DNA of 64,000 nucleotides from Nitrospiraceae bacterium (GCA_919902665.1 CAKKRK010000142.1:1-64000); one strand, 5' to 3'; positions 1 to 9,601 are shown, counted from the first letter of the stretch. Program-made: numbers and translations. Notes: generated by a model not told the origin, from the letters alone.

Positions 1-56
1 TGCGCGAGGGCGGCAAGACCGTGGGTTCTGGGGTCGTGACGGAAATTCTGGCGTAA
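1..56 (+). CDS. tuf: Elongation factor Tu, C-terminal end (partial)
   Basis: Only the last 17 codons and the TAA stop (54-56) are in the window. They read [17 protein letters not shown], the highly conserved C-terminus of EF-Tu domain III, the GTPase that delivers aminoacyl-tRNA to the ribosome. Its place directly before rpsJ is the usual tuf-rpsJ order at the end of the str operon, so transcription probably runs on into the S10 genes. The 5' part lies outside the window. Confidence 0.9.
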   Translation, partial: REGGKTVGSGVVTEILA

Positions 57-94
57 GACGGAACTGTTTGCTTGACAGGTTAGGAGTGAATGAC

Positions 95-406
95 GTGAAA
101 GTCGATCAGCGGATCAGGATAAGATTAAGGGGTTTTGACTACCGAGTGCTGGATCAGTCGGTTACGGAGATTGTTGAGACTGTTCGGCGCAGTGGAGCTA
201 GGGTAGTGGGGCCAATTCCGCTTCCTACGCGGATTGAAAAGATTACCGTCCAACGGTCGACGCACGCCGATAAGAAATCTCGTGAGCAATTTGAGATGCG
301 TACACACAAGCGATTGCTTGATATTATGGAGCCAACGCCTGAGACGATGGATTCCTTGATGAAGCTGAATTTGGCAGCGGGAGTAGATGTAGAGATAAAG
401 CTATGA
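95..406 (+). CDS. rpsJ: 30S ribosomal protein S10
   Basis: S10 of the small subunit head, which doubles as NusE in antitermination. The protein has 103 residues, the usual length, with the typical [15 protein letters not shown] start and an IEIKL-type end (VDVEIKL). The reading frame stays open up to a TTG at 68, but GTG at 95 is preferred: TAGGAG at 81-86 lies 8 nt upstream and this start gives the family's normal N-terminus. It is the first gene of the S10 cluster and follows tuf by 38 nt. Confidence 0.95.
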   Translation: MKVDQRIRIRLRGFDYRVLDQSVTEIVETVRRSGARVVGPIPLPTRIEKITVQRSTHADKKSREQFEMRTHKRLLDIMEPTPETMDSLMKLNLAAGVDVEIKL

Positions 407-467
407 TGACGCGTGAGTTTAAGGCTGGATATGATCGTGCTGTTCCTCTCAATGATGCGGTGACTCA

Positions 468-1088
468 ATGACGAATGGTCTAATTGGAAAAAAGTTGGGA
501 ATGACCCAAGTCTTCGATGAGAGTCGTTTAACTCCAGTGACGATAATCGAGGCGGGTCCGTGTCGAGTGGTATCGATAAAGACGAAAGAACGCGATCAAT
601 ATGAAGCTGTCCAGCTTTCTTTCGGTGAAGTCAAAGAGCGCAAGCTATCGAAGTCAGAGCTAGGGCACTTGAAGAAAAACCAAGTGGCACCGAGTCGAAT
701 CCTGCGTGAGTTTAAAAAAGACGGAAATCCGACTGTCGGACAAGTGGTAACGGTCGGCATGTTTCAGAAGGGTGATTGGGTTGACGTCATCGGAACATCC
801 AAGGGTAAGGGATTTCAGGGTGTCGTGAAGCGTCATCACTACGCGGGTGGTCCTGAGTCTCATGGTTCCATGTTTCATCGGGCGCCAGGTTCTATAGGGG
901 CGAGTTCGTTTCCTTCTCGTGTGTGGAAAGGGAAGACCTTGCCTGGTCACATGGGGGCGGAGCGTGTCACGGTTCAGAGGTTGAAGGTCGTTGAGTCGCG
1001 GTCTGATGAAAATCTCCTCTTTGTCCGAGGGGCCATTCCTGGGGCCATTAGCGGCCTCGTTGTCGTCCGAAAGTCAAAAAAGAGCTAG
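468..1088 (+). CDS. rplC: 50S ribosomal protein L3
   Basis: L3 binds 23S rRNA near the peptidyl-transferase centre and is an early assembly protein. The 206-residue product starts MTNGLIGKKLGMTQVFDE, a diagnostic L3 N-terminus, and has the conserved GTSKGKGFQGVVKRHHYAGGPESHGS loop region around residues 105-130. ATG 468 has only a weak upstream ribosome-binding site, so coupling to rpsJ translation is possible. rplD follows after a single base. Confidence 0.96.
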   Translation: MTNGLIGKKLGMTQVFDESRLTPVTIIEAGPCRVVSIKTKERDQYEAVQLSFGEVKERKLSKSELGHLKKNQVAPSRILREFKKDGNPTVGQVVTVGMFQKGDWVDVIGTSKGKGFQGVVKRHHYAGGPESHGSMFHRAPGSIGASSFPSRVWKGKTLPGHMGAERVTVQRLKVVESRSDENLLFVRGAIPGAISGLVVVRKSKKS

Positions 1089-1089
1089 T

Positions 1090-1713
1090 ATGCCTACTAT
1101 CGATCTCGTTGATTTGCAAAAAAAGAAGGTGGGAACGGTCGATTTATCTCCGCAGGTATTCGGCTGTGAGCCTCGTGCTGCTTTAGTTCATGAAGCAGTC
1201 ATCATGCAGCGTGCCTGTGAGCGTAGGGGGACGGCCTCTACCTTGCGGCGAGGAGAAGTCAGCGGTTCTGGTAAGAAGCCATGGAAGCAAAAGCATACAG
1301 GGCGTGCCAGGGCTGGGTCTCTTCGCTCACCTGTCTGGCGCCATGGCGGAAGTGTTTTTGGGCCAAAGCCTAGAAGTTATGCGTATTCTATGCCCAAGAA
1401 GAAGTATCGTATTGCACTGCAGAGTGCATTGTCAGCTAAGGTGGTAGAGAGTAAATTGTTTGTTGTGTCTGATCTTTCCCTCCAGCAGCCAAGAACGAAG
1501 TTGCTAGCGCAAGCGTTAAAGCAATTCACTGGGGGTGATCATGCGCTAGTGATCGTTGGTAAGGATCAATCTGACATCTTGAAGGCTGCCGGGAATCTCG
1601 CTGCTGTGAAGGTGCTTAGCGCTGATCAGCTGAACGTGTACGATGTGGTTCGCGCCCAAGTGATCATGATTTCCGAGCGGGAGCTTGGCCCTGTGAATGA
1701 GGTGTGGTCATGA
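1090..1713 (+). CDS. rplD: 50S ribosomal protein L4
   Basis: L4 binds 23S rRNA, lines the exit tunnel and, in E. coli, autoregulates the S10 operon. The frame is open upstream into rplC, but ATG 1090, one base after the L3 stop, gives 207 residues and the normal N-terminus. The long basic loop is clear: GSGKKPWKQKHTGRARAGS followed by SPVWRHGGSVFGPKPRSY. The stop overlaps the rplW start in an ATGA, indicating translational coupling. No evidence for L4-mediated autoregulation can be judged because the leader is outside the window. Confidence 0.95.
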   Translation: MPTIDLVDLQKKKVGTVDLSPQVFGCEPRAALVHEAVIMQRACERRGTASTLRRGEVSGSGKKPWKQKHTGRARAGSLRSPVWRHGGSVFGPKPRSYAYSMPKKKYRIALQSALSAKVVESKLFVVSDLSLQQPRTKLLAQALKQFTGGDHALVIVGKDQSDILKAAGNLAAVKVLSADQLNVYDVVRAQVIMISERELGPVNEVWS

Positions 1714-2003
1714 AAGTTGATAGCCACAGGATCTTGATTCGGCCACTATTGACGGAAAAGCTTACCGCACTTCGGGAAGCAACGAATACGGTTGGTTTTG
1801 TGGTCCATCCTGATGCAAACCGCATTCAGATCAGGCTGGCCGTCGAGGCGTTGTTAAAGGTCAAGGTTGACAAGGTCAACGTCCTGAATGTTCGTGGAAA
1901 AGTTAAGAAACTTGGTCGATTCTCTGGTAGGCGTTCAGATTGGAAGAAGGCGCTGGTGACTCTTAAGCAGGGCGAAAAGTTAGAGATGTACGAAAGCGCC
2001 TAG
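1710..2003 (+). CDS. rplW: 50S ribosomal protein L23
   Basis: L23 sits at the exit tunnel and docks SRP and trigger factor. The product is 97 residues, normal for the family, with the IRPLLTEKLTALRE start motif and the VDKVNVLNVRGKVKKLGR core. ATG 1710 overlaps the rplD stop as ATGA; a GTG at 1704 in the same frame is less likely because it would add two residues deeper into rplD. Confidence 0.94.
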   Translation: MKVDSHRILIRPLLTEKLTALREATNTVGFVVHPDANRIQIRLAVEALLKVKVDKVNVLNVRGKVKKLGRFSGRRSDWKKALVTLKQGEKLEMYESA

Positions 2004-2055
2004 TAGGGTCTCGTCGTCGGCTTGTTCGTGAAGGGTGAAAAGTGGGAGTATTATT

Positions 2056-2898
2056 ATGGGACTGAAGTCGTATCGTCCTACGTCTCCTGGTCGTCGAGGT
2101 ATGACGGCTGTGGTGACCGAGGAGTTAACCAAAAAGAAGCCAGAGAAATCGTTGACTGCTTTCCATCTCCGAAGCGGAGGGCGCAACAACGATGGTCGGA
2201 CGACTGTCAGGTTTCGTGGGGGAGGGCACAAGAGGCTCTATCGCACGATTGATTTCTTACGCGATAAAGTTGGAGTTTCAGCTCGGGTTGAGGCTATTGA
2301 GTACGATCCGAATCGATCAGCACGAATTGCACTCCTGAAATATCTGGACGGAGAGAAGCGGTATATATTAGCTCCTGTCGGATTAAGCATAAATGATGAA
2401 ATACAATCTGGCCCTCAGGCGGAGATCAGACCTGGGAATGCGCTTCCTTTGATGAATATGCCTCTTGGTACGACCATCCACAACCTTGAGTTGAAGGTTG
2501 GAAAGGGAGGTCAGTTGATTCGAAGTGCTGGTGGGTTTGCACAGGTCATGGGGCGTGATGGTGCGTATGTGCAGGTGCGTCTAAAGTCAGGTGAAATGCG
2601 TCGAGTCCTAGGGGCCTGCATGGCGACTGTTGGGCAAGTTGGTAACGTCGACCATGAGAATGTCAGTGTTGGAAAGGCCGGGCGGAATCGTTGGAAGGGG
2701 AAGAAGCCTCACGTTCGAGGGGTTGTGATGAACCCTGTTGACCATCCGCATGGAGGTGGTGAAGGAAAGTCTGGACAGGGGAATCCTCACCCGGTCTCTC
2801 CATGGGGTCTTCCCACTAAGGGGTACAAGACGAGACAGAATAAGAAAACAGATAAATTCATTATTGCTCGACGTAAGTCAGGAGTTCGCAATGCCTAG
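2056..2898 (+). CDS. rplB: 50S ribosomal protein L2
   Basis: L2 is a primary 23S rRNA-binding protein needed for subunit joining and peptidyl transfer. The 280-residue protein begins [15 protein letters not shown] and carries the conserved [15 protein letters not shown] loop near residue 225-240, which includes the functionally important histidine. The open frame begins at 2035, but ATG 2056 matches the family start and follows GTGGGAG at 2042-2048. Its stop lies inside rpsS (8-nt overlap). Confidence 0.96.
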   Translation: MGLKSYRPTSPGRRGMTAVVTEELTKKKPEKSLTAFHLRSGGRNNDGRTTVRFRGGGHKRLYRTIDFLRDKVGVSARVEAIEYDPNRSARIALLKYLDGEKRYILAPVGLSINDEIQSGPQAEIRPGNALPLMNMPLGTTIHNLELKVGKGGQLIRSAGGFAQVMGRDGAYVQVRLKSGEMRRVLGACMATVGQVGNVDHENVSVGKAGRNRWKGKKPHVRGVVMNPVDHPHGGGEGKSGQGNPHPVSPWGLPTKGYKTRQNKKTDKFIIARRKSGVRNA

Positions 2899-3178
2899 AT
2901 CGGTAAGTAAGGGGGCGTTTGTTGACGGTCACCTTCTCGAAAAAGTCGAGCGCATGAATGAGACGAAGGACCGTAAGTTAATCAAGACGTGGTCGCGACG
3001 GTCAACGGTCATTCCTGACATGATCGGCCATACGTTCGCGGTTCATAACGGGAAGAAGTTTATTCCAGTGTTCGTGACTGAGAACATGGTCGGTCATAAG
3101 CTTGGCGAGTTCGCTCCAACAAGGTTTTTTAAGGGGCATGGCCATGCAAGATCTGAAAAGGCTGTCGCACTTAAGTAG
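2891..3178 (+). CDS. rpsS: 30S ribosomal protein S19
   Basis: S19 binds 16S rRNA in the head and contacts S13. The 95-residue product starts [19 protein letters not shown] and contains [22 protein letters not shown], both typical. ATG 2891 overlaps the end of rplB by 8 nt, which argues for coupled translation. The far upstream open frame inside rplB is an artefact of the shared region. Confidence 0.95.
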   Translation: MPRSVSKGAFVDGHLLEKVERMNETKDRKLIKTWSRRSTVIPDMIGHTFAVHNGKKFIPVFVTENMVGHKLGEFAPTRFFKGHGHARSEKAVALK

Positions 3179-3268
3179 AAAGGTTGATCGGTTGGCTCAT
3201 CATCAATGTCTGACGTATCGCGTGATTCATTGATTGTTGGGATCCAATTGGCTAACAGGGTTTAGAAA

Positions 3269-3625
3269 ATGACTGAAGCACGTGCGGTTCTAAAGTTTGC
3301 TCGCGTTGCGCCTCGGAAGGCAAGACCAGTAATTGATTTGATTCGTGGGAAGCAAGTGCCCATGGTATTGGCCATCTTGAAACACACGCCACGCCATGCT
3401 GCGAGGCTCGTTGAAAAAATCGTCCGCTCCGCCGTGGCCAATGCGGAGCTAAAAGAGATGGGCGATAGCGAATCAATGGTCATCTCTAGGGCTTTCGTTG
3501 ATGGTGGTCCAACATATAAGCGTGTGCGTGCAAGGTCGATGGGGCGGGCCAATGCAATACAAAAGCGTACGAGTCACATTACCGTCGTTGTGACGGCTCC
3601 CGAAATTCAGGGTAAGAGAAAATAG
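3269..3625 (+). CDS. rplV: 50S ribosomal protein L22
   Basis: L22 contacts all 23S domains; its beta-hairpin lines the exit tunnel at the macrolide-sensitive constriction. The 118-residue protein has the [17 protein letters not shown] motif and the hairpin region [33 protein letters not shown] 90-nt gap separates it from rpsS, the largest gap in this early stretch, with no clear promoter or hairpin in it. Confidence 0.95.
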   Translation: MTEARAVLKFARVAPRKARPVIDLIRGKQVPMVLAILKHTPRHAARLVEKIVRSAVANAELKEMGDSESMVISRAFVDGGPTYKRVRARSMGRANAIQKRTSHITVVVTAPEIQGKRK

Positions 3626-3655
3626 CTCATTTCTCTCTATTGAGGCATATAACGC

Positions 3656-4327
3656 ATGGGTCAGAAAACACATCCAATAGGTTATCGGCTTGGCTACAAC
3701 TATACGTGGAGTTCGCGCTGGTATGCAGGTAAAGATTACGCCAAACTACTCCATCAGGATGTCAAGATCCGAAAGATGGTTAAGGCAAGGCTGTATCATG
3801 CCGGCGTGTCCAAAGTTGAAATTGAGCGTTCTGGTGATCAGACTAGAGTGATTATTCATACTGCTCGCCCTGGCATTATTATCGGACGCAAGGGGGCTGA
3901 GGTTGATAAGCTGAAGGCTGACCTTGAAAAGCAGTATGGGGGACAGGTTTATATTACGGTCAAGGAAATCAAGAAGCCAGAACTTGACGCTCAGCTGGTT
4001 AGCGAAAATGTTGCTACTCAGCTTGAGAAGCGGGTCGCATTTCGCAGGGCGATGAAGCGCAGTGTTCAGTCTGCATTGAGGCTTGGTGCTCAAGGTATCA
4101 AGATCATGGTGGCTGGTCGTCTGGGTGGTGCTGAAATTGCTCGAACGGAATGGTATCGAGAGGGGCGTGTTCCGCTACATACGCTCCGCGCTGAAATAGA
4201 TTATGGATTCGCCGAAGCGCATACGACGATGGGGCAGATCGGGGTAAAGACCTGGATCTACAAGGGAGAGCTTCTTCCTGTGCAGCCCTTCAAGGCCGAA
4301 TCATCTTTAGAACGACGATTTGGGTGA
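3656..4327 (+). CDS. rpsC: 30S ribosomal protein S3
   Basis: S3 forms part of the mRNA entry site. The 223-residue product begins [20 protein letters not shown], has the KH-domain core [20 protein letters not shown] around residues 76-95 and the C-terminal [23 protein letters not shown] motif. It precedes rplP by 12 nt in the canonical order. Confidence 0.96.
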   Translation: MGQKTHPIGYRLGYNYTWSSRWYAGKDYAKLLHQDVKIRKMVKARLYHAGVSKVEIERSGDQTRVIIHTARPGIIIGRKGAEVDKLKADLEKQYGGQVYITVKEIKKPELDAQLVSENVATQLEKRVAFRRAMKRSVQSALRLGAQGIKIMVAGRLGGAEIARTEWYREGRVPLHTLRAEIDYGFAEAHTTMGQIGVKTWIYKGELLPVQPFKAESSLERRFG

Positions 4328-4339
4328 GGAGATCGACCT

Positions 4340-4765
4340 GTGTTAGCGCCTAAGAAAGTTAAATTTAGAAAGATGCAAAAGGGCCGGATGACCGGCAAGG
4401 CCTATCGTGGGGGCCAAATTACTCTTGGGGAATTTGGTCTCAAGGCATTGGAGCCGGGATGGGTGACGAGCCGGCAAATTGAAGCCGCGCGTATTGCGAT
4501 TACTCGATACGTGAAGCGCGGAGGGCAAGTGTGGACACGCATTTTCCCTGATAAACCGATCACGAAAAAGCCGGCCGAGACTCGAATGGGTAAGGGCAAG
4601 GGGAATCCTGAGTACTGGGTTGCTGTTGTCAAGCCTGGTAGGATCCTTTATGAGATGGATGGCGTTACCCAAGAGGTTGCTAAAGAGGCGTTTCGTCTTG
4701 CATCGCACAAGTTGTCGATTGCCACGAAATTGGTTGTTCGTGGCGAGTTTGGCCAAGGTTCTTGA
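4340..4765 (+). CDS. rplP: 50S ribosomal protein L16
   Basis: L16 organises the A-site region of the large subunit. The 141-residue product starts with GTG at 4340 ([19 protein letters not shown]) and contains GAQ-type variant [18 protein letters not shown] and the conserved [25 protein letters not shown] segment holding the usually hydroxylated arginine loop. Spacing to rpmC is 23 nt with a good GAGGAG in between. Confidence 0.95.
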   Translation: MLAPKKVKFRKMQKGRMTGKAYRGGQITLGEFGLKALEPGWVTSRQIEAARIAITRYVKRGGQVWTRIFPDKPITKKPAETRMGKGKGNPEYWVAVVKPGRILYEMDGVTQEVAKEAFRLASHKLSIATKLVVRGEFGQGS

Positions 4766-4788
4766 GAGGATAAAGAGGAGCAGGGGGT

Positions 4789-5004
4789 ATGGCATTGGAC
4801 GTCAAGGAGCTCCAGCAGTTAGGGGTGAGTGAGCTTGTCGATAAAGAAAAGCAACTTGTACAAGAGCTGTTCAGTCTACGTTTTCAGTTTGGCTCTGGAC
4901 GTCTCGAGAATCCTATGCAAATCCGAAAAACAAAACGGGATATTGCGCGGGTTAAAACTATTCTTGAGCAAGTGAAGGCCCGAACAGAGGGCTCTAAAAA
5001 GTAA
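4789..5004 (+). CDS. rpmC: 50S ribosomal protein L29
   Basis: L29 sits near the exit tunnel next to L23. The product is 71 residues, helical, with the typical ELVDKEKQLVQELFSLRFQFGSGRLENP and RKTKRDIARVKTIL segments. Its ATG at 4789 follows GAGGAGCAGGGGG. The short length and position between rplP and rpsQ fit the family. Confidence 0.93.
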   Translation: MALDVKELQQLGVSELVDKEKQLVQELFSLRFQFGSGRLENPMQIRKTKRDIARVKTILEQVKARTEGSKK

Positions 5005-5012
5005 AGGATGCT

Positions 5013-5279
5013 ATGGCTGAGGTAGTAAAGCGCCGTCATTGGTATGGTGACGTCGTTAGTAACAAAATGCAAAAGACGGTTGTTGTCGTGGTTTCACGAA
5101 CGGTCACTCATCCAGTCTATAAGAAGGTTCTTAGGCGGGTGACGAAACTGAAAGCCCACGATGAAGGTGGAGTGTGTAAAGTGGGAGATCGGGTCAAGCT
5201 CGTTCAGACGAGGCCGTTAAGCAAAGAAAAGAACTGGCGTGTGGTTCAAGTCATGGAAAAAGGTCAACCTGAAAAGTAA
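5013..5279 (+). CDS. rpsQ: 30S ribosomal protein S17
   Basis: S17 is a primary 16S rRNA-binding protein of the OB-fold type. The 88-residue product shows [31 protein letters not shown] and [20 protein letters not shown], the two family hallmarks. It follows rpmC by 8 nt and precedes rplN by 53 nt. Confidence 0.95.
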   Translation: MAEVVKRRHWYGDVVSNKMQKTVVVVVSRTVTHPVYKKVLRRVTKLKAHDEGGVCKVGDRVKLVQTRPLSKEKNWRVVQVMEKGQPEK

Positions 5280-5332
5280 GAAGCGGTATTTCGGATGGTC
5301 TTTGGTTCACTGCCGCGCGTAGGAATATAGCG

Positions 5333-5701
5333 ATGATTCAGAACTATACATATATGGATGTGGCCGATAATTCCGGAGCCAAGCAGGCCATGTGTTTTCA
5401 TGTGTTCGGGGGGACGAGACGGCGATATGCGTCGCTGGGTGATATCGTGGTAGTGGCTGTCAAGGAGGCGATCCCACAGGCGGGCGTGAAAAAGGGGGAT
5501 GTGAGCCGGGCTGTCATCGTCCGAACCACAAAGGAAGTTCGCCGGGAAGATGGGTCGTATATTAAGTTTGATCGGAACGCATGCGTGTTGATCAACAAAG
5601 ATGGCGAGCCAATTGGAACGCGCATATTCGGTCCTGTTGCCCGCGAGCTCCGCTGGAAGAAATTTATGAAGATCATTTCTTTAGCGCCTGAAGTTTTGTA
5701 G
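5333..5701 (+). CDS. rplN: 50S ribosomal protein L14
   Basis: L14 lies at the subunit interface and binds the silencing factor RsfS. The 122-residue protein starts [18 protein letters not shown] and includes [22 protein letters not shown] and the C-terminal [26 protein letters not shown], all diagnostic. Length is exactly typical. Confidence 0.96.
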   Translation: MIQNYTYMDVADNSGAKQAMCFHVFGGTRRRYASLGDIVVVAVKEAIPQAGVKKGDVSRAVIVRTTKEVRREDGSYIKFDRNACVLINKDGEPIGTRIFGPVARELRWKKFMKIISLAPEVL

Positions 5702-5720
5702 GGCAGAACAAACGAGGAGC

Positions 5721-6053
5721 ATGGTGGAAGTAGTCCGAAAAAGCAAAATTCGAAAAGGGGATACGGTTGTCGTGGTCTCTGGTCGTGAGCGAGGCAAGAC
5801 GGGGAAAGTTCTGTCTGTTGATCTACAAGCCGGGAAGGTGATTGTCGAGAAGTTAAATATCATCAAGCGACACACAAAACCCAATCAGAAGGCAAAGCAG
5901 GGAGGTATTCTCGAGCGAGAGGCACCTCTGCAGATTTCCAATGTCATGTTTTTCTGTCCGGTCACACAGAAGCCTACGCGGATCGGGATTCGGGTTTTAG
6001 AAGATGGGCGACGAGTGCGCTTCAGTAAGAAATCAAACGAGACTGTGGAATAG
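5721..6053 (+). CDS. rplX: 50S ribosomal protein L24
   Basis: L24 is an assembly initiator at the 5' end of 23S rRNA. The 110-residue product contains the KOW motif [23 protein letters not shown] at residues 8-30 and the [22 protein letters not shown] segment. ATG 5721 has an ACGAGGAGC ribosome-binding site. The stop precedes rplE by 8 nt. Confidence 0.95.
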   Translation: MVEVVRKSKIRKGDTVVVVSGRERGKTGKVLSVDLQAGKVIVEKLNIIKRHTKPNQKAKQGGILEREAPLQISNVMFFCPVTQKPTRIGIRVLEDGRRVRFSKKSNETVE

Positions 6054-6061
6054 GCTACGTG

Positions 6062-6712
6062 ATGACTAAGGAACCTAAAAATAAATCTAGCAAACCGTCC
6101 GAGCGTAAATCATCAAAAAAAGAATCGGTCGCGCCCGCGCCATTGGACCAAGGTGGCGAGGAGTCCAAGTTTCGACCACGTCTTCGTGATATATACGACC
6201 AGAAGGTGGTCCCCGCACTCATGAAAGAGTTTGGATATAAAAACGTGATGCAGGTTCCACGGCTTGAGCGTGTGGTGTTGAACGTGGGAATGGGTGAGGC
6301 GATTCAGAATGTGAAACTCTTGGAAGGTGCGGTAGCTGAGCTGGGGATGATCACCGGTCAAAAGCCGGTCGTCACTCGAGCTAAGAAAGCCATCGCCGGG
6401 TTTAAGCTTCGACAGGGGTTGCCCATCGGAACTAAAGTGACGCTTCGTAGTCGGCGGATGTATGAGTTTTTTGATCGCCTGGTTACGTTAGCACTTCCTC
6501 GTATCCGAGACTTCCGTGGCGTTTCTCCAAAGGCTTTTGATGGTCGAGGGAATTACACCCTTGGTGTAAAAGAGCAACTCATTTTCCCAGAAATTAAGTA
6601 CGATGAAGTTGCCTCGATTCATGGGATGGATATTACGGTTGTCACTACGGCCAGGACGAATGACGAGGGGAAGGCGCTTCTGAAGCACCTGGGTATGCCG
6701 TTCCGTACGTGA
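6062..6712 (+). CDS. rplE: 50S ribosomal protein L5 with charged N-terminal extension
   Basis: L5 binds 5S rRNA in the central protuberance. From ATG 6062 the protein has 216 residues; GTG 6059 would add one. The L5 fold begins at about residue 36 ([22 protein letters not shown]) and ends normally with [10 protein letters not shown]. The first 35 residues are a Lys/Ser/Pro-rich tail absent from the usual roughly 180-residue proteins. No good start codon with a ribosome-binding site is seen at the usual position, so the extension is probably translated. Function of the tail is unknown; rRNA contacts are a guess. Confidence 0.93.
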   Translation: MTKEPKNKSSKPSERKSSKKESVAPAPLDQGGEESKFRPRLRDIYDQKVVPALMKEFGYKNVMQVPRLERVVLNVGMGEAIQNVKLLEGAVAELGMITGQKPVVTRAKKAIAGFKLRQGLPIGTKVTLRSRRMYEFFDRLVTLALPRIRDFRGVSPKAFDGRGNYTLGVKEQLIFPEIKYDEVASIHGMDITVVTTARTNDEGKALLKHLGMPFRT

Positions 6713-6757
6713 GCACGACGTGGGTCAATGGTGTTTGTTTGAACGGAAGGAGTGCGT

Positions 6758-6943
6758 GTGTCGAGATTAGCGCTGAGAAATAAGGCAGCAACACAGCAGA
6801 AGTTCTCCACGCGTAACTACCATCGGTGTGGAGTTTGTGGTCGAGTTCACGGATATCTCCGTCGGTTTCAAATGTGCCGCATTTGCTTTCGACTGATGTC
6901 TCTGCGCGGAGAGATTCCTGGCGTGCGAAAATCTAGCTGGTAA
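6758..6943 (+). CDS. rpsN: 30S ribosomal protein S14, zinc-binding short form
   Basis: S14 type Z, 61 residues. The two Cys pairs CGVC and CRIC form the zinc knuckle, and the C-terminus [11 protein letters not shown] is diagnostic. GTG 6758 is chosen over GTG 6752 because GGAAGG at 6745-6750 lies 7 nt away from it but only 1 nt from the earlier codon. The presence of the zinc-dependent form implies zinc demand in the ribosome; any zinc-free paralogue is not in this window. Confidence 0.94.
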   Translation: MSRLALRNKAATQQKFSTRNYHRCGVCGRVHGYLRRFQMCRICFRLMSLRGEIPGVRKSSW

Positions 6944-6992
6944 CGGGTGTTCTCACACCGGTGAATGCCAATGGAGGATAGAAAGATATAGC

Positions 6993-7388
6993 ATGGTTAC
7001 CGATCCAATCGGCGATCTTCTGGTTCGCTTAAAGAATGGCGCTCAGCGTCGTCATGAGACTGTCACAGTTCCAACTTCAAAGTTGAAGCGTGCTATTTTG
7101 ACGATTTTGATGAGAGAAGGTTATGTTGACGCCATCGAGGATGGAGCTCATGAGGGGCATCCCATTCTTACCGTACGTCTTCGATATGTCGGTGAGGGGC
7201 AGCCTATGATCACCGGGCTGGAACGCGTCAGTAAGCCAGGACGACGGGTGTATATTGGTAGTCAGGAAATTAAGAAAGTTCGCAATGGGATTGGCGTGTC
7301 CATCCTTTCTACGTCCAAAGGAATCATGACTGACCAGGAATCCCGTAAGAATCGTCTTGGGGGTGAGCTTCTCTGTTCCGTATGGTAG
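6993..7388 (+). CDS. rpsH: 30S ribosomal protein S8
   Basis: S8 binds the central domain of 16S rRNA and in E. coli represses the spc operon. The 131-residue protein begins MVTDPIGDLLVRLKNGAQRRHETV and ends with the typical GIGVSILSTSKGIMTDQESR...GGELLCSVW. Cysteine in the final segment is conserved. GGAGGATAGAAAG lies upstream of ATG 6993. Confidence 0.95.
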   Translation: MVTDPIGDLLVRLKNGAQRRHETVTVPTSKLKRAILTILMREGYVDAIEDGAHEGHPILTVRLRYVGEGQPMITGLERVSKPGRRVYIGSQEIKKVRNGIGVSILSTSKGIMTDQESRKNRLGGELLCSVW

Positions 7389-7431
7389 TCGGATGAGTTA
7401 TTTCGATCTCGAGCGAGGGGTGTAACAAACC

Positions 7432-7968
7432 ATGTCCCGCATTGGAAAAAAACCGATCGTAATTCCGGGTGGAGTGGAAGTTAAAGTTGCTGGATCAACT
7501 GTGTCAGTTAAGGGTCCACTAGGCAAGCTGGATTGGTCTCTCGAGCAGGGAGTCGACGTTGCCGTTAACAATGGCCAGCTCATTGTCGGCCGTTCGAGTG
7601 ACGATCGTAAGCTGAGAGCCTTGCATGGGCTGACTCGTGCCGAATTGAGCAATATGGTTCAGGGTGTAACAAAAGGATATGAACGCTCGCTTGAGATTAC
7701 TGGAGTAGGCTACAAGACTCAAGTTCAGGGGCGGACACTTAGCTTCAACGTGGGGTATATCAATCCAGTGATCTATGATGTGCCAACGGGCATCGATGTC
7801 AAAGTGGACAAGCAGACGCTCATTAACGTCAAAGGAGTTGATAAGCGGTTAGTAGGGCAGGTGGCAGCTGATCTTAGAGCTATTAAGCCACCGGATGTCT
7901 ATAAGCAAAAGGGTATTCGCTACGCGGGCGAGACATTGCGTAAAAAAGAAGGCAAGACGGGGAAATAG
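7432..7968 (+). CDS. rplF: 50S ribosomal protein L6
   Basis: L6 sits near the factor-binding site. The 178-residue product begins MSRIGKKPIVIPGGVEVKV and contains the C-terminal signature PPDVYKQKGIRYAGETLRKKEGKTGK. Two repeated beta-domains of about 80 residues each are visible. Length is normal. rplR follows after 9 nt. Confidence 0.96.
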   Translation: MSRIGKKPIVIPGGVEVKVAGSTVSVKGPLGKLDWSLEQGVDVAVNNGQLIVGRSSDDRKLRALHGLTRAELSNMVQGVTKGYERSLEITGVGYKTQVQGRTLSFNVGYINPVIYDVPTGIDVKVDKQTLINVKGVDKRLVGQVAADLRAIKPPDVYKQKGIRYAGETLRKKEGKTGK

Positions 7969-7977
7969 GAACTAGCC

Positions 7978-8343
7978 ATGAATGCTGCAGACAAAGTTCG
8001 ACAACTTAATCAAAGACGCCGTCGAGTGAGACGTGTGATTATGGGAACGACCGGCCGGCCACGTCTGAATGTATTTCGAAGTGCGGCCCATATTTATGCC
8101 CAGATTATTGATGATATTCAAGGTGCAACTCTGGCGGCTGCCTCATCGCTCGATAAGTCGCTACGCAAGTCCATGAAATCGACTGGTGGCATTGAGGCGG
8201 CTAAGGCGGTGGGGAAATTGATCGCTGATCGGGCCAAGGCTGCCAAGGTAACTACCGTAGTTTTTGATCGAGGGGGGCGGATGTATCACGGCAGAATTAA
8301 GGCACTTGCAGATGCATCGCGTGAAGGGGGCTTGCAATTTTAG
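7978..8343 (+). CDS. rplR: 50S ribosomal protein L18
   Basis: L18 binds 5S rRNA with L5 and L25. The 121-residue protein has a basic N-terminus ([10 protein letters not shown]), the [20 protein letters not shown] core and the C-terminal [27 protein letters not shown], all typical. A gap of 84 nt to rpsE contains no convincing signal. Confidence 0.95.
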   Translation: MNAADKVRQLNQRRRRVRRVIMGTTGRPRLNVFRSAAHIYAQIIDDIQGATLAAASSLDKSLRKSMKSTGGIEAAKAVGKLIADRAKAAKVTTVVFDRGGRMYHGRIKALADASREGGLQF

Positions 8344-8427
8344 GCTGAGGCGGGATGCGAGGCGAGCAAGAAAAGCGTGTGATTTCCTGGCGAACTGTTT
8401 CTGAACTTAGGACTGAGGGGTAAGAGC

Positions 8428-8937
8428 GTGCGAGTCAATCCCGATGAATTAAGCCTAAAAGATAAAGTTGTATTTATCAATCGTGTGGCAAAAGTTGTGA
8501 AAGGCGGAAAACGTTTCAACTTTTGTGCACTCGTTGTTGTCGGCGACGGTCATGGGTGGATAGGAATCGGCAAGGGAAAAGCTGCTGAAGTCCCGGTTGC
8601 GATTTCAAAGGCTGTTGAACAAGCCAAGAAACACCTTGTTCATGTTTCACTGAAGGGCGCAACTATTCCCCATGAGGTGCATGGTTTGTTTGGTGGAGAG
8701 CATGTGCTGCTGAAGCCGGCCGTCGACGGTACTGGAATTATCGCCGGGGGGGCGGTTCGTGCTGTGGTGGAGCTGGTCGGTGCGCATAATGTCATCGCGA
8801 AAACATTGGGCCGTGGAAACCCATTCAATACTGTTCGTGCCACACTCGACGGGCTCACTCAATTGCGCAATTTGGACGATGTTCTTCGCTTCCGTCGACA
8901 AGTACTTCCTGATGGTCGAGAAAGGGCTGCGGTGTAA
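8428..8937 (+). CDS. rpsE: 30S ribosomal protein S5
   Basis: S5 contributes to mRNA entry and decoding fidelity. The 169-residue protein starts at GTG 8428 ([40 protein letters not shown]) and contains the [21 protein letters not shown] helix segment. The stop TAA shares its last base with the rpmD start (TAATG), implying coupling. Confidence 0.95.
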   Translation: MRVNPDELSLKDKVVFINRVAKVVKGGKRFNFCALVVVGDGHGWIGIGKGKAAEVPVAISKAVEQAKKHLVHVSLKGATIPHEVHGLFGGEHVLLKPAVDGTGIIAGGAVRAVVELVGAHNVIAKTLGRGNPFNTVRATLDGLTQLRNLDDVLRFRRQVLPDGRERAAV

Positions 8938-9155
8938 TGAGCTCATCCAAGACGCCTAAAACTTCAGAGCATGCAGCTCAAAGCGTGCGCGTGACGTTAC
9001 GACGAAGTCCCATTGGGACACCTGAGCGGCATCGCCTTGTATTGCGTGGCCTCGGTCTTCGACATATTCGACAGACAGTTGTCCATCCAGACACGCCTCA
9101 GGTGCGAGGACTAATTCAAAAAGTAGGCTACCTGCTTGAGGTTGGAAAGCCATGA
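8937..9155 (+). CDS. rpmD: 50S ribosomal protein L30
   Basis: L30 is a small domain II-binding protein. The 72-residue product has the core VRVTLRRSPIGTPERHRLVLRGLGLRHIRQTVVHPDTPQVRGLIQKVGYLLEV starting near residue 17, preceded by a Ser/Lys-rich lead of about 16 residues that most homologues lack. It overlaps rpsE by one base and rplO by four (ATGA), so translation is tightly coupled. Confidence 0.93.
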   Translation: MSSSKTPKTSEHAAQSVRVTLRRSPIGTPERHRLVLRGLGLRHIRQTVVHPDTPQVRGLIQKVGYLLEVGKP

Positions 9156-9601
9156 AACTTCATGATTTAGCTCCAGCAAAAGGAGCAAAGAAGCGAAGGA
9201 AGCGTATAGGACGTGGACCTGGGTCTGGTCACGGGAAGACGGCCACCAAAGGGCATAAGGGACTTCTGGCTCGATCTGGTGGCGGTAAGCGTCCAGGGTT
9301 TGAGGGTGGACAGATGCCGTTGGTAAGACGGCTACCAAAATTCGGATTTACCAACCCAACCAGGACAGAATATTCAATCGTCAACATTAAGAGTTTTGAA
9401 CAATGGGTTGGAAATGAGACCGTCACTCCGCAAGCCATGGTTGACGCTGGATTAGTGAAGCGAAAAAAACTTCGAATCAAAATTCTTGGCAACGGTGAAT
9501 TAAAGAAGGCACTCGTTGTTCAGGCACATAAGTTTAGTAAATCGGCTGAATCAAAGATCCAAGCGGCCGGAGGGCGAGTCGAGGTCATCGGCGGTGCTTG
9601 A
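9152..9601 (+). CDS. rplO: 50S ribosomal protein L15
   Basis: L15 is a late-assembly protein of the large subunit. The 149-residue product shows MKLHDLAPAKGAKKRRKRIGRGPGSGHGKTATKGHKG, the glycine/lysine-rich extended N-terminal arm, and KRPGFEGGQMPLVRRLPKFGF. It overlaps rpmD by 4 nt and secY by 8 nt, matching the conserved rplO-secY junction. Confidence 0.95.
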   Translation: MKLHDLAPAKGAKKRRKRIGRGPGSGHGKTATKGHKGLLARSGGGKRPGFEGGQMPLVRRLPKFGFTNPTRTEYSIVNIKSFEQWVGNETVTPQAMVDAGLVKRKKLRIKILGNGELKKALVVQAHKFSKSAESKIQAAGGRVEVIGGA

